DNA of 64,000 bases. Source: Calliphora vicina. Lineage: Eukaryota; Arthropoda; Insecta; Diptera; Calliphoridae. Where the stretch lies: positions 26,373,667 to 26,437,666 of the forward strand of contig NC_088780.1 of assembly GCF_958450345.1 (NCBI RefSeq), in the 5' to 3' direction. Within the stretch, counting starts at the first letter, position 1; every line of letters begins with the position of its first letter. Below the pieces are notes generated by a model. It saw nothing but the letters and a program-made list of their open reading frames with translations, was not told the DNA's origin and did no database searches. This document shows, piece by piece, positions 38,198 to 50,543 of the stretch. The translations under genes and the position numbers were made by a program.

Positions 38198-39581
38198 CAC
38201 AGTGGGAGAAAACCCGAATTTAGTGGAACTAAATTCGTATCTTCTAAACGCTTGGCCATATTAATATCATTTATATGGAAATATTGCAGGCAAGGAGGTA
38301 AGCTAATAAAGTTATGCAAAATGGGTACTGCTACTTCAGTAGAATGAGCGGTAGTGGCTGCTAAACTACACTACCTCGGAAGAAATTCTATACTATTCTA
38401 TACAATTGTAAGAAATTATTTTAATATATCTTTCAAAAAATTTAAATTATATAAGTAATTTTATTTATAGCAAGTAACTATTTAAATCTATAGATTTTGG
38501 ACATTTACCCTATTGCCGGCATAGGTCGAAATATTCATATAAAATTAAACTTTTTTAGTTTTATTAATAAGTTTATTTTTAAAAACGAATAACAATTACA
38601 CTGTGCAACAACCAAAATCGGAATGGAGAAAATCGGGAAATATTTGGACCCGCTGTTATCAAAAAACTGGAGTCTGATGAATCACTAGGAATTAATGGAT
38701 CCAACAAAAGATGCATAACATCTTTCGATAACGGTTCCACTTTTTAATAGCTTACAGAAGAAGTTCTGGACAATGTGGATATAACAATGCGTTCAAACAA
38801 ATATATTAATATTGACATAAAATGCTTTGCAAATGTTATATTTTTAATCTAAATAAAGCACTACCATATTAAAAGGACTCATAATTTTATGTCAAATTTG
38901 GTATATTGGCATTTGTTTTTAGCAACTTGTAAGTAGTTAGAATTACATAAATTTCATTTTTATATAATGTAATTACTAATAGCACTTCTTATATACAATC
39001 TTAAAAAAATAAGGAACAATTTAGTATGAGATTTTACATCGTCCAAACGATAATAATTTCTTAAAAAAATTATATAAATTCACCTCGCACTTTTTCGCAG
39101 CTAAATTTTTCACCATATGTAGTCTATAATATAGCCTTGATATTGGTATAAAAATTAGGACTGCATCTCACAGCATTAGTAACTGGCAACCTTCCGAAAA
39201 TTCAAAAAGTAAAAAAAAAAAATTCTATAAGAATATGGCCATTGGTTATCACAAATAGCGGAAAATATATTTTTATTTTTCTGATTTACCAAGCCTCATA
39301 TTCCATCTACATAAAAAAGAGTAAAAATACGACTTAAAGAAAACCTTGTACTATCCAGCTTAACAACAACTTTGAAACCAATTCTTCATAAAAAAAATTT
39401 CTGAAAAATTTTTTACATTTAAATAGTTGTCAAAACCAAAATACTGAAGTTATTAATAAATGTTAAACATTTTTAAGTACAGCAACAACTATAGATTGAA
39501 AATACATAACAATAAATCAAATATGCGAAAGTTTTTTTTTTTTTATTTTGCGCCACTAAATTGTTGATTTCTCCCACAGTG
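38198..39581 (+). mobile_element. Transib-like element T1, copy 2 (reference copy)
   Basis: CACAGTGGGAGAAAACCC ... TTTCTCCCACAGTG with an exact 5-bp TSD TAGCG (38193-38197, 39582-39586). Length 1384 bp. At about 38597-38660 it carries a foreign piece starting CACTGTGCAACAACC in place of the sequence seen in copies 1 and 3. No transposase was recognised. Confidence 0.82.
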
Positions 39582-39749
39582 TAGCGGAGCTAATGTCTTA
39601 AGTATAAAAAAGTATCAAGATTTTTTAAAATCGCAGGATATTTTTTATATTTTCTGTGTAAATATACAATTAGAAACTTACAGAAAATTCCTATATAAAT
39701 TATATTCTTTTTATTGTTTATAAAATCCTTTCACATATTTACTACGATG

Positions 39750-40923
39750 CACAGAGGGTTGAAATGTACCAAAAGTGGCGATTAATTCAAAAGCTGAACT
39801 TTATCTGTTTCAGTCATGTTTGGTATTGGGTTAAAATGCATTAAATAATACATCACAAACTGCTAAAATTACAGTTGTGAGTAACTTACTTTATTGGCAG
39901 TGAGCGGTCAAAGTCAAAGAAATATTAAAATGGAACCATCAACTTCAGGTATTTGAGAACATAAATAAATAATTTTTGTTTAGATAAATGTTTTGAAAAT
40001 ATTTTTTAAGATTTTTTTTAAAGTTCTCCATTATTGGGGTTTTTTCGATATATAGATTGAGTTTAAAAAAAATCAGTGCGAGATCGGGTAAATTCCATTA
40101 AATGCTCCTAAAATATGAACTTTCAGCTTCTATATACAGAAAAAAAATCGTGCGGGTTTATTGAGGTTTTTTACTTATATAAGTTATAGTGAAAGAACTA
40201 CCCTTGCTAAAAAACATATTCCGATACAAAATAGGTTAAAACATTTTTTTCTTACATTTTTTTCAAAGTTGAGTTTTTATGTATTTATGATTGTTCATTA
40301 CAAAAATTTATGATATTGTCTTTTGTGGCTTTTATTTCCAATTTAATTCATTAATTTATCGCTTTCCGTTCCAAAGTTATAGCATAAATTGTGAGCTAAG
40401 GTCTTTTTTTCCAAAAAACAATAATGCATTTAACGGGTTAAAAAATTTTTTTTTTAAACTTTTTTTTTTCTAAAGTGCTGTGTTTTTATGGATTTATGAT
40501 TATTCAGTACTAAAAAATTATAATATTCTCTTTTATGACTTTTTTGAAAAAATTTTTAAATTTATACAATTTTGTGTAAAACAAAAATTGGATTTTAAAT
40601 TAATTTTATACTAATATAAAAACATACAATAAATTTATATTTTAAATTTTTTAATAGCACATTAGGTATGCTTTAATTTCCAATTTTATTCAATAATTTA
40701 TCGCTTTCCATTCCAAAGTTACAGCATAAATTGTGAAAAAAGGTCTTTTTTTCCAAAAAACAATAATGCGCTTAAAGGGTTAAATTTTTTTTTTTAACCT
40801 TTTTTTTCTAAAATTCTGTGTTTTTATGTGCTTATAACAACTCATCAATAAAAAAATATAATATTTTAAAACTACGGCTTCTATGAATTAATCGCCACAT
40901 TGGGTACCATTCAACCCACTGTG
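39750..40923. mobile_element. Transib-like element N with internal tandem repeat
   Basis: Left CACAGAGGGTTGAAATGTAC, right GTACCATTCAACCCACTGTG, extending through the shared GTGGCGATTAATTCA (TIR about 40 bp). Exact 5-bp TSD CGATG (39745-39749, 40924-40928). Two tandem units of period 341 bp occupy about 40255-40915 (ATCGCTTTCC at 40359 and 40700). Confidence 0.85.
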
Positions 40924-40928
40924 CGATG

Positions 40929-41332
40929 GGGGGGATTGGTATGCACCTGGATATGCTAGTTTTTTACTCTTTCATATTTTTTTTTGTATTTCACTATGAT
41001 AGTGATAGCGAATCATTATGGATTTTTTTTTTTTTTAATTTTTTTACTGTGACACAAAACATGAAATTACAAATAAAATGTGCAATGATGGAGAACAAGA
41101 CATTGGAACATTGGAAAAAAGCCAAATAAGAGAAATTTATAACACAGCATTTATTTTTCTCTTAAAAATTTAACATACTAACTAAGAGAAATTTCTTATC
41201 AAAATGCATTATCGTGATAACTACATGGTGGCATTATCAAATATTGTATTTACTCAATACGATAATAATGGCAAATAAATAAACTAACTACAAACTGATT
41301 TCATTAACAATTAGACAGGTTAAGGCAATATA
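40929..41332. promoter_or_regulatory. UGT-5 upstream region
   Basis: About 400 bp between element N and the UGT-5 ATG, with a T-run at 41024-41050. No repeat family recognised; presumed promoter. Confidence 0.35.
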
Positions 41333-44300
41333 ATGTTTAAATTCTATACAATAGTAATTTACCTAATAGTGTTATGTTTGGAGCAAACAGTACGAATAGA
41401 AGCTGCCAGAATTTTGGGTATTTTTGCCCTACCACAACCGGCTAAATACACAGTTATGACATCTTTAGTAAATGCCCTCAACGAAAGGGGTCATCAGTTG
41501 ACGTTGATAATAAGATATAACAATCAAGAGCCACTACACCATAATATACGCAAAATATTAATAGATGGACAGGATGAAATCTCTAAAGGTTGGTGAGTTA
41601 AGTTAGTTTAAGTATTTACAGACGACAATACTGTGTACTATTATTATTTATAATTACTAAACCCTTCCAATTTGTCAAGAAATAATTTTGAAAAATATAT
41701 TTCGTATTTACACGATAGTATTAAACAATTTTTTTTTTGTTAATTGTTGATGTTTTCCTGCAAATTGAGGAACTTTTTCGATTTTTTTTACAAATTGATT
41801 TTTTGGGTTAAAATTTTTTAGAAAAAATCAATTTTCCAAAATTTTTAAATTTTCAAAAAAGTACCTTTTGTTCTGCGACTCCTCAATTATGGGTTGCCTT
41901 ATTTGTATTTATAAATACATATCCGATATACATACATACAAAATGGATATAAAAAGGTTTTGCATTGTTTTAAAAAATGTATGAATATCGACCGCAAATA
42001 AAACAAGTAAGAGAGCTATATTCGACTGTGCCGAATCTTATATTAACCCTTCACCAAATTATGCTTTAAAATAAAGATTTTAAATATTTTAAAAAATGAA
42101 AAAATTTAATTTCAACATTTTTCTTTAATTTATTGAATTGTTTTAAAAAAATTATGAATACCGTCCGCAAATAAAAACAAGTAAGAGAGCTATATTCGGT
42201 TGTGTCGAATCTTATATACCCTTCACCAAATTATGCTTTGAAATAAAAATTTTTAAATAAAAATTAAAAATTAAATTTGTTTTTCGATTTTTTTTTTTTA
42301 ATTTTTTTAATTAAAATATTTTTTTTTTTTAATTTATTAGTGAAAAAACTTTATGAAAAAAATGAAATTGCAAACGGAATGACAAACATATATGTATATC
42401 GGGGATTTCATGTCAAGTGAACCAACTTTTATAATCGATGTCTTCCGATCGGAATGAAATATACACCAAGGTTACCCTATTGGATAGCAATTCAGACACA
42501 AATTTCAACAAGATTGGTCAAGAACTCTCTGAGTTAGAAGAAAATTTGAAATATTGACCAAACACGTGATTTTTCTCATTCATGTAACATATTACCTATA
42601 GTTCTTAGCAAAATGTGTTCCAAATAGTTTAGATAGCTATTTCTTCAATCTTTCAAAAAAATATAAAAAAAAAAAATAAAAAATTTTTAATATCTTTTTT
42701 CCGAAATCAAAAACTTTTTTCAAAATTGGCCTTTTTTTTCTTAAAATAAAGCTTAGGTATTTCCCTTGAAGACCTATTTGGTCGCTAAGTGGGATGTGAG
42801 TTCGATATCTATCAAAATAAATGTTTTGTAACTCAAATCATGCAATGTTTGCCTTTTTTGCAAAATCCAAAATTTTGTTGACTTTTTTTTTTTCAAAATG
42901 GACACATTTTTTTTTTGCTCAAAAAAAGCTTAGATATTTTCCATGAAGATATATTGCAATCACTCATGGTGAAGGGTATAACAAGTAAGGAAGTGTATAA
43001 CAAGCGTTAGTTATACACTTCCTTGTTGGTTCTTTACAAATATCTGAACTAACCAAATATGCCCTCCCCACTATGCACAGTGGCGCCTGTAGAACAAGTG
43101 AGGTTGAAATAATCAAAAATTTCATGTGCCCCTAAAAAATATTTAATAAACCTATTTTACAGAAAACTGTCCAACGATTTCAATTTAATTCAGAAGATAT
43201 CGTCCTTCAAAGATGACTGATTTTCAGTGTTCAAAAAAACAGACCATTTTTTCATAATTTGGTCTGCTTTCAGACGCAGTATCTCGAAAACTGGGTAAAG
43301 AATCATCATTCTTTTTCATTATGTTGAAATATTTGCTAAAACATAAGTAGGCACTTAAAACGGGCAAAATCCTCTCCAAACACTTATTTCATAGGCTGAT
43401 CAATTACACAGTGCAACACGAAAAAAAATAACCATATACGGATACCACTATGTGATAAAAGACCAAAAAAAGAGACCCGTGTCTCCCAATTTTGCCCAAA
43501 GTCATACACTTTTTTTTATGGACCCTCTGTGTCATTTTTGCAAAAAAGCGATCATTTTCTCAGGCTCATATCTTGCAAACAATTCGGAATATTGATTTAC
43601 TCGCTGAGGCAAAGTTGTAGCCCTTGTCTTAAAATAACTTCTTCAAAACCAAAATCGCAAAAAACTTTAAAAAATTCTACATTTTTTTACCTGTTTTCTC
43701 CTGTTCAGGTCCAAATTCAAGGAAACAATATCTTTCAAAAATGATCTTAGTTTATGGCATACTTTTAGGCAGCTTTAAAAAATGTATTTCTAAATTTATT
43801 TCGATCTTTTAAAGTTTTTTGCAATTTTGATCTTGAAGATGAAGTTTTTTTGATTTTATATCTTCACAATTTTTGTTCCTTATGACAAGCGCTACAATTC
43901 TGCCCCAGAGAGCAAATCAAAATTCCGAATTGTTTTCAAGATATGAGCCTGAAAAAATTATTACATTTTGCAAAAATGACGAGGCTCCAAATATTTGGGG
44001 GCCCATAAAAAAAGTGCATAACTTTGGGCAAAACTGGGAGACACGTTTATTTGTTTTTTTGGTCTTTTATCGACTTCGCTATCTATGACGGTCCAGAATA
44101 TATATACTTTGTAGGGCGCAAATGAAAAATGTAGAAATTACAAACGGAATGACAAACTATATACATTTGCCACTCATGTTGAAGGTTAGAATAAATAAAT
44201 AAACCTAAATATCTCTTTAACTAAAAGGGATATCGCCGCAAGGACTATTTATATTTTCAGCTCATTCGGATCATAAATGGATTTTTGCCGATTTTTTAAA

Positions 44301-46241
44301 AAAGTTTGAGACTAAATTTGAGAGGAAACGCACTAGCCCTCATTATCCATGGTCAACTGTAAATCAAACCGGAAACACCTCAGCTCTAACCATATAAAAT
44401 TTCGTTAAGATATCCAGTACTTCCGGAGATACTGAATTATTTGGAAAAAAAGTTTCGAAACCACTATTCTATGGTGGTGTAGGGTATAAAAATCATTTGT
44501 ATTATTTGATAATTTAATAATATTTATTTTCAGACGATAAAATTGTATTGTGATATAAGTTTTTGACAAATATTAATACTCAGTATTGTCGTTAATAAAT
44601 AGCTCTAGCAAAATTAAAAATATATGTATGTATATTTCACAAAAAATCGTATAGCAGAAACCATTGGTCTAAAATCAAATCCTATCTTGCGCATTTCGTC
44701 TTTTATCCAATGATATTTCAGTACATATTTTTTTTAATAGTTTTTTTATTGGATAAAAGACGAAATGCGCAAGATAGGCTTTGATTTTAGACCTATGATT
44801 TCTTGAGGAGATTTTCTTAGAATTTTCCGTAGATTGCGTTTCTGCTAAACGATTTTTTACTTTTTGATCGTCCATATAATTCGACCCGGCCTAATGTATA
44901 TTTTTCTTTATTTTGCTTTTAGAATTTTCAACATTTTCCACCGAAGTTCTGGATAAAAGTTTCTTTTCGAATATGCAAAGCATTTTCGGTAAAAGCGTGT
45001 TAGCCACCTCAAATATTATCAACAATCCGTATGTTAAAGAGATTATGAAAAATGAACAGTTTGATATGATAATGCTGGATACTTTTATATGCGAGGCCTT
45101 GTATGGCTTGGGAGAACACTTCAATGCTCCCATGGTGGGTATTTCCAATTTTGGCGCTCTAACATCTTTGGACTTAATGGTGGGCAATGTCTCCCCTCTG
45201 TCATTTGTGCCCTCCTTATTCACACAGCATACATTTGATGTAACATTTTGGAAGCGCTGTTTAAATGTTGCCCTAAATGTTGTTGATTTAATGACTCATG
45301 AACTTTTGCAACTGCCTTTGCAACGCAGACTTTATAATGATTTATTTCCTAATGCCACCATTACTTTTGATCAGGCCAATCGTAACTTCTCTTTGGTGTT
45401 GTTGAATCAACATTTTTCTTTAAGTTTTCCTCGGCCGTATGTGCCCAATATGATTGAGGTGGCTGGTTTGCATATTGAAGAGAATTTGCAGAATTTACCT
45501 TTAAATGTTCAACGATTTTTAGATGATTCTCCTCAAGGTGTCATTTATTTATGTTTAGGTGTTAGTGCAGACATGTTTAACCTTAATCCGAATAATTCTC
45601 AGTCATTTGTTCAAACATTTAAAGATTTAAATTACAATGTTATTTGGCATAACAACTATATGCCATCAGAAGGTTATAAATACAAAAACATCTTGCAGGT
45701 TTTCAATGTATCCCAATACTCAATGTTGGCTCATCCAAATATTAAGTTGTTCATAACAAATGGTGAGTTAATTAGTATTATAGAGGCTGTGTATTATGGT
45801 AAACCTATTCTGGGCATACCTATGTTTGCCGATCAGCATGTAAATATCAATATGGCCCTTAAAACCGGTTATGGTTTGGGTTTAACATTGCGACAACTCA
45901 CTGAATCGAAACTGCAACAAAATATTCTAGAACTTTTAAACAATCCACGTTATTTAATAAAAATCAAAGAATTATCCACCGTCTTTCGTGATCAACCTAT
46001 GAAACCTAAAGACAAGGCGGTCTACTGGATTGAGTATGTGCTGAGACACAAGGGTGCTACACATTTGCGTGTTAAAGGACGTTTTTTAAATATTTGGCAA
46101 TTTAATAATATTGATGTCTTGTTAGCATTTCTAGTAGCATTTGCTGTAATTGTTTTTAGTATTTGGTTAACAATGAAATGTATATATTTGCTGGTTTTTA
46201 AAAGTAAAAATAATTTACAAATAAAGGTTAAGAAAAATTGA
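41333..46241 (+). CDS. UGT-5: divergent UGT-like protein, probable pseudoenzyme
   Basis: Exons 41333-41588 and 44923-46241 encode 524 residues. The donor at 41589 (GTTGGT) is chosen over a better-looking GTGAGT at 41593 because only the former keeps frame and matches the phase-1 position of the other four genes. The 3334-bp intron is full of repeats. The fold is kept: signal peptide (about 25 residues), FDMIMLD, FPRPYVPNMIEV, AHPN, P-I-L-G-I-P-M-F-A-D-Q, WIEYVLRHKGA, a membrane helix, and a tail ending KVKKN. The sugar-nucleotide site is damaged: SHGG reads TNGE (N365, E367), SMGS reads CLGV, and W-Y-P-Q is replaced in FNVSQYS. PGPSQY reads PQPAKY. The frame is open to the end, so it is probably expressed, but I infer little or no transferase activity. 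Alternatively it is a slowly decaying pseudogene. AATAAA is at 46270. Confidence 0.88.
43409..44068. mobile_element. Fold-back family B, copy 3
   Basis: Begins CACAGTGCAACACGAAAAAA. Inverted halves share GGGAGACACG, TTTTGCCCAAAGT, CATATCTTGCAAACAATTCG and GATTTACTC-like sequence. The right terminus is lost, fused to a mini-me-like tail at 44069. Confidence 0.8.
44641..44859. mobile_element. Hairpin MITE Q in UGT-5 intron
   Basis: Outer ends AAAATCGTATAGCAGAAAC and GTTTCTGCTAAACGATTTTT. Inner arms 44666-44711 and 44748-44793 (CTTGCGCATTTCGTCTTTTA and complement) are almost perfect. A second copy of the inner arms lies at 59055-59145. It ends about 60 bp before the exon 2 acceptor. Confidence 0.85.
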
Positions 46242-47106
46242 AAAGAACTGGAAATTATTATTGGGAGGAAATAAAAACTTTCGACATGGTATCGCACAGA
46301 GCTGTATATTTGGTGAATAAATTGTTGGTTAACACAAATATTTGATGAAGAAAAATGTTGTCAAGACAAAGTTGTTGGAGCTAAAGCACTAACAATTTTG
46401 TCATAACAAGGCAATAATACTAATGAATGGAGACTATCACAACAATTTTAATAAACAAAAATTTATCAGGTATAGACAGACATACGGTTAATGAATGTTG
46501 TAAAGTGTTTTTTTTTAAATAGGTCGAGAACTTTAAATTGAAATAAAACAGATACATGTATGGCATTAGTGATTAAATATGATTTCGAGCGCGTACATAT
46601 CGTAACCTGAAAGACCAATATTTACACACCATTCGCAATAAATCAGGATGTATCGCGGCAATAACGCGACGAATATTCTCTTCCAAATGGACAAGGTGGT
46701 CAGTTCGCCAAATGTTTCTGAAAATTGCATATTGTTACGTTTTTACCTTTTAAAAACGGTGGTTTATTTCCTTTGAATAAACCAGATACATTTGATTGCA
46801 AATAAAAGCAGTTTAGCAGTTTCGAATTGTAGCAACTCTTTATTTATTCAAATTTACACAACAATAGTCACTCAGTGTTTTTATATAAATACACGTTTAT
46901 AATTCACAGTAGTACACAATTTTGAATTAAACTCTTTATAATGTACAAGAATGCAGTTGATGTTAACTCTAACAGCGCCTATGATAAACTAAATCATCGA
47001 CCGCAGCCATTTATACACAACGCAATCTTTCTTCTAGTAGCTTCATGAAAGTTTTATTTATACAATGATCAACTCAAAGCTTTTATTCAATGTGATATGT
47101 TCCATG
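46242..47106. other. UGT-5 3' flank
   Basis: Poly(A) signal at 46270, then AT-rich sequence. The transposase fragment lies at 46573-46737. Positions 46739-47098 begin TTGTTACGTTTTTACC and contain TATATAAATACAC; they might be a solo LTR, but no second LTR was seen. Confidence 0.4.
46573..46737 (-). pseudogene. Tc1/mariner-type transposase C-terminal fragment
   Basis: The minus strand reads HLVHLEENIRRVIAAIHPDL, then LRMVCKYWSFRLRYVRA and a stop. This matches the C-terminal helix region of insect DDE transposases (xLEENIRRVI...P..L..V..NW..R), ending before the usual RGGH motif. Confidence 0.75.
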
Positions 47107-50100
47107 GTAGGCTTGTGGGATGCCAATTACATTTTCTATTAAATTACTTGAGGTGTAATTGCAATTGATAATTTTAAATAACCATTACATGTAATTGTAA
47201 TTGATATGTTACTGATTACAATTAGTATAATTGTAATTGCCTTTTTCTATTACAATTACCAGTATGTAATTGATAGAAAAATGCTATGCTAATTAAAAGT
47301 AATGTAATTACTTTAAAATCAATTACATTTCTAAATTTTAATATGACTTTTTTAGATAAAAAAGTAAGAGATCTACATATCGAGCCCTTAGCGCCAAATT
47401 ATCGTAAGCGACATTTTCTAAATTTTTTTTATTGCAAAAATTAAAATTTTATGGACCGACTGATGTTTTAGCGTTCTCAGAATGTCAAAATTGTTAATAA
47501 CTTAAAAATTATAGGGGGTAAGATTTTATCGTAAGTCAATGTTTATTTTTTATAGAAAACGAATTTTATCATTAGCGACACACAGTGGTATCGAACAAAA
47601 AGAGGGAAATAAATCTGTAACTTGCAAATGGTTAGATTGGTTTGAATGAAATTTCACATGCGCAAAGAAAAAGTGTTGTCGAGTTTAAGTTTTGAACCTT
47701 GACCTCTGGGCCCATGGGGGCGCGACCAAGGATCCCCAAAGTAGGACACCTCGGGCATGTTATATTTTTAAAACGATTCAATTTATTCGTTTGTGTTCCG
47801 ATTTCAAAAAAATTACACACATATAATCTTATAGCTTAGGAGATATTCGCATTTGAATATTAAATTTTCAAAATATTTACCCACCACACTCCAGCGGGTC
47901 CAAATATTTTCCGATATTCAACAATTTTCATTTTTTGGTATAACAACACATTTATTTGTCAAATAGAAAAAGAATTGTTTAAAAATAATGATTAAGTCCA
48001 AAGTTCGAATTTAAAAAGTTTTAAAAAGACGACTTTTCGCTAATTTTCTGGGAAAAAGGTACTTTTTTATTTTTAAGTTATCTTAAAAAATTTCTAAGAG
48101 GTTGTATAATGGATTTGTACTTTCTGAAAGCTAAGTATTCATAAAATATTTTAAATTAGTAAAAATTAAAAAATTGTTGTTATCGAGGGGATCAGGTCCA
48201 TTCAAAAAACACCTATTTTTTATGTAAAATAAAATTTTATTAGTGTTTATAAACCGGTTAACCGAAAAACCGGTTTTTCTTCGAAATCTCGATTTTTTGC
48301 GAACCGGTTAATTTAAAATGTTGATTTTCGGTTAACCGGTTTATCCGGTTTTTATCACTCTGTTAACCGGTTTTTAAAATTTGGGACTAAAATTAATAAA
48401 TCTCATGTTTTTATGCATTTTTAATATTCATTGTGTACACATTATTGGTCTGATTTGAAACCTAAATCGTAGATTAAAAATACAAACCTCTTTAGATTGA
48501 TATAATATTAATATTTAAGAATTACAATGATTCTAAATATTAGAGGACGATGAGTTTACTTAAAAACTTTTTCGGAATAAATTGCGCATAATGAAACTAC
48601 TTAAAAATTACAATTAAATTCCGCATAATTCTATAAGTTTAGGTTAAATCTTACTAATGATTCATTAAAAACTTAGTGATGATTTTACCAAACTTTAAAT
48701 TGAATTCGATGTACATACCTTATTTAAATAAATAGGACTTCATTAGTGTGTTTTGTTCTTAAAATTTTAATTTATTAATCATTTCGTTAGCTTTTCAGAA
48801 ATATTACAGGAGAGACAAAAAAATTCTAAATCCATGATTTGAAATATGATAATGGAGTTTTATTAATTATTTGGTATGATTTATAATGACAAATAATCAC
48901 AGCTAAGAAGAAGTGCTTTTGCATAAATAGAAATAAGGCAAACAAAAATGTCAAGAAAATATAAAATAAAAATAAAGTTTGCAGAAAAATATCAATCAAC
49001 AAAGAAATAAAATATTTGTAAACTATCGTGTAAACAATAAATGTTTTTTCGAAACGATTTTTTGAAATACCGAATGATTTCAATAATATTTTAAATTTGA
49101 AAATTGTTAATACTCAGTGTTGCCGTCTATAAATACCTTTAGTAATATATTTATACTCAATTCCATTTGACTGAGATAATAATTTTGACATTTTTACAAT
49201 ATAAAATGGACTTAGCACCTTTGTATATTTATAGTTTTTTAATATTAACCATTCCTGACTACTAAAAACTACAAATTTTAAAGCTGTATATACTTTATTG
49301 GACATTTAATGTTTTCTACACATATATGACGGTTAACCGGTTTAACCGGTTTTTTCGATGTCGGTTAACCGAAAAACCGGTTTTTTAAAAAGTCGGTTTT
49401 TTATAAACACTAAATTTTATGGCAAAAATTCTAATGTCGCATATTCGATATCAAAACATAGTACCCAATTTAGGTGACCTAATATGTTTCTAATTATTTT
49501 GTAAAGGCTTCCGATAACCCCGACCCTGGTATGGATATTATAGCCAAAAAACTAAAAATTCCCATTTTTGGATCTTTGGGAATTGCGGGATTGGTGATAA
49601 TAAATTTCAAATTTCGTTTTTATTTTTCCATTTTAAATAGAAAAATTTACATATCTGTGAAATTTCATTAAAAATTATTCATAAATAAAAATTTAATTTC
49701 AATTCGAAAAATTTGTATCTATGCAAAAATTCAATAAAAAACATTTTTTATCACATTTTTCAATAAAGTATTCAATGAATTTTTAATTGTCAAAAGTTAT
49801 AAATATTTTTGAAAAATAAGCAAATAGCTTGAACGAAATTATATTATATCGCATCATAACATTTTTAATTCTATGTATAAATTTCAAAATAATAAAAAAA
49901 ATCTTCTCCTGTAAATTTTAAAATTATATTTTTTTGTATTATCAATTTTTTTGAACATTTAGAGAAAAAAAACTTTTCGTGAAAAAGTAAATGCGGGTTT
50001 GTGATAATCCACACTGAGTCGAATTAAAATTGAATTACCCAATAATGAATTATTTTACAAACTATACTTGTACCAAAATTTTCAATCTTTGTTGGGAAAC

Positions 50101-50535
50101 TAAAGACCAAATTAATATCTAGTACGGGTCGTTAGAAAAGTATTACTATAAAATAATGGTCTTCGGCATTGTAATGCGCACTGTAAAAATAAGTAATTGA
50201 TAACTTTTGTAATTTTATATATTTTTAATAATAAATATTTTGAAAGTAATTATTATATATTTTTAGTCATATTACTATTACTGTTTCTTAATTTTGTAAT
50301 TGTAATTGATATTTTCCAATTACAATTACATGTAATTGTAATGTAAATATTGCAATTACAATTACTTATAATTGTAATTGAAAAATTAAATTAAAATTAT
50401 TTGTGATTGTAATGTCCTATTGACCAATTACACATTACATGTAATGGTAATTTAAAAAAATCCAATTACAATTACAAGATAATGGTAATTATACCAGTAA
50501 TAGATTGCACAATGTAATCATTACACCCTAAGCCT
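47107..50535. mobile_element. hAT-like element D, 3.4 kb, with nested hAT MITE
   Basis: Ends TAGGCTTGTGGGATGCC and TTACACCCTAAGCCTG. The flanks share GTTCCATG (47099-47106, 50536-50543), an 8-bp TSD. Hundreds of bases next to each end are filled with AATTGTAATTAC-type repeats, as transposase-binding subterminal repeats would be. No transposase is recognisable between. Fragments of the family recur at 9585-9850. Confidence 0.8.
48241..49412. mobile_element. hAT-like MITE E nested in element D
   Basis: TIR TAGTGTTTATAAA with an exact 8-bp TSD AATTTTAT (48233-48240, 49413-49420). Subterminal palindromes CGGTTAACCG and ACCGGTT are repeated at both ends. The interior (48500-49300) is AT-rich and non-coding. 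Confidence 0.92.
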
Positions 50536-50543
50536 GTTCCATG

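Larger units (their letters stand above)
41589..44922 (+). other. UGT-5 intron, 3.3 kb of repeats
   Basis: Holds two mini-me-like heads (42002-42160, 42175-42400), a tail (42955-42980), a hairpin (42985-43026, AAGGAAGTGTATAAC / complement), fold-back element B copy 3 (43409-44068), another G tail (44069-44190), an A tail (44455-44490) and a hairpin MITE (44641-44859). The other four introns are 60-378 bp. Confidence 0.8.

Noticed and set aside
37927..38319. Minus-strand frame of 130 codons
   Set aside because: It spans the boundary between a mini-me-like element and T1 copy 2, so it cannot be an old gene; no recognisable domain.
46739..47098. Solo LTR
   Set aside because: TGTTACG start and a TATA-like stretch are suggestive, but I found neither the 3' end, a target duplication nor a second copy.
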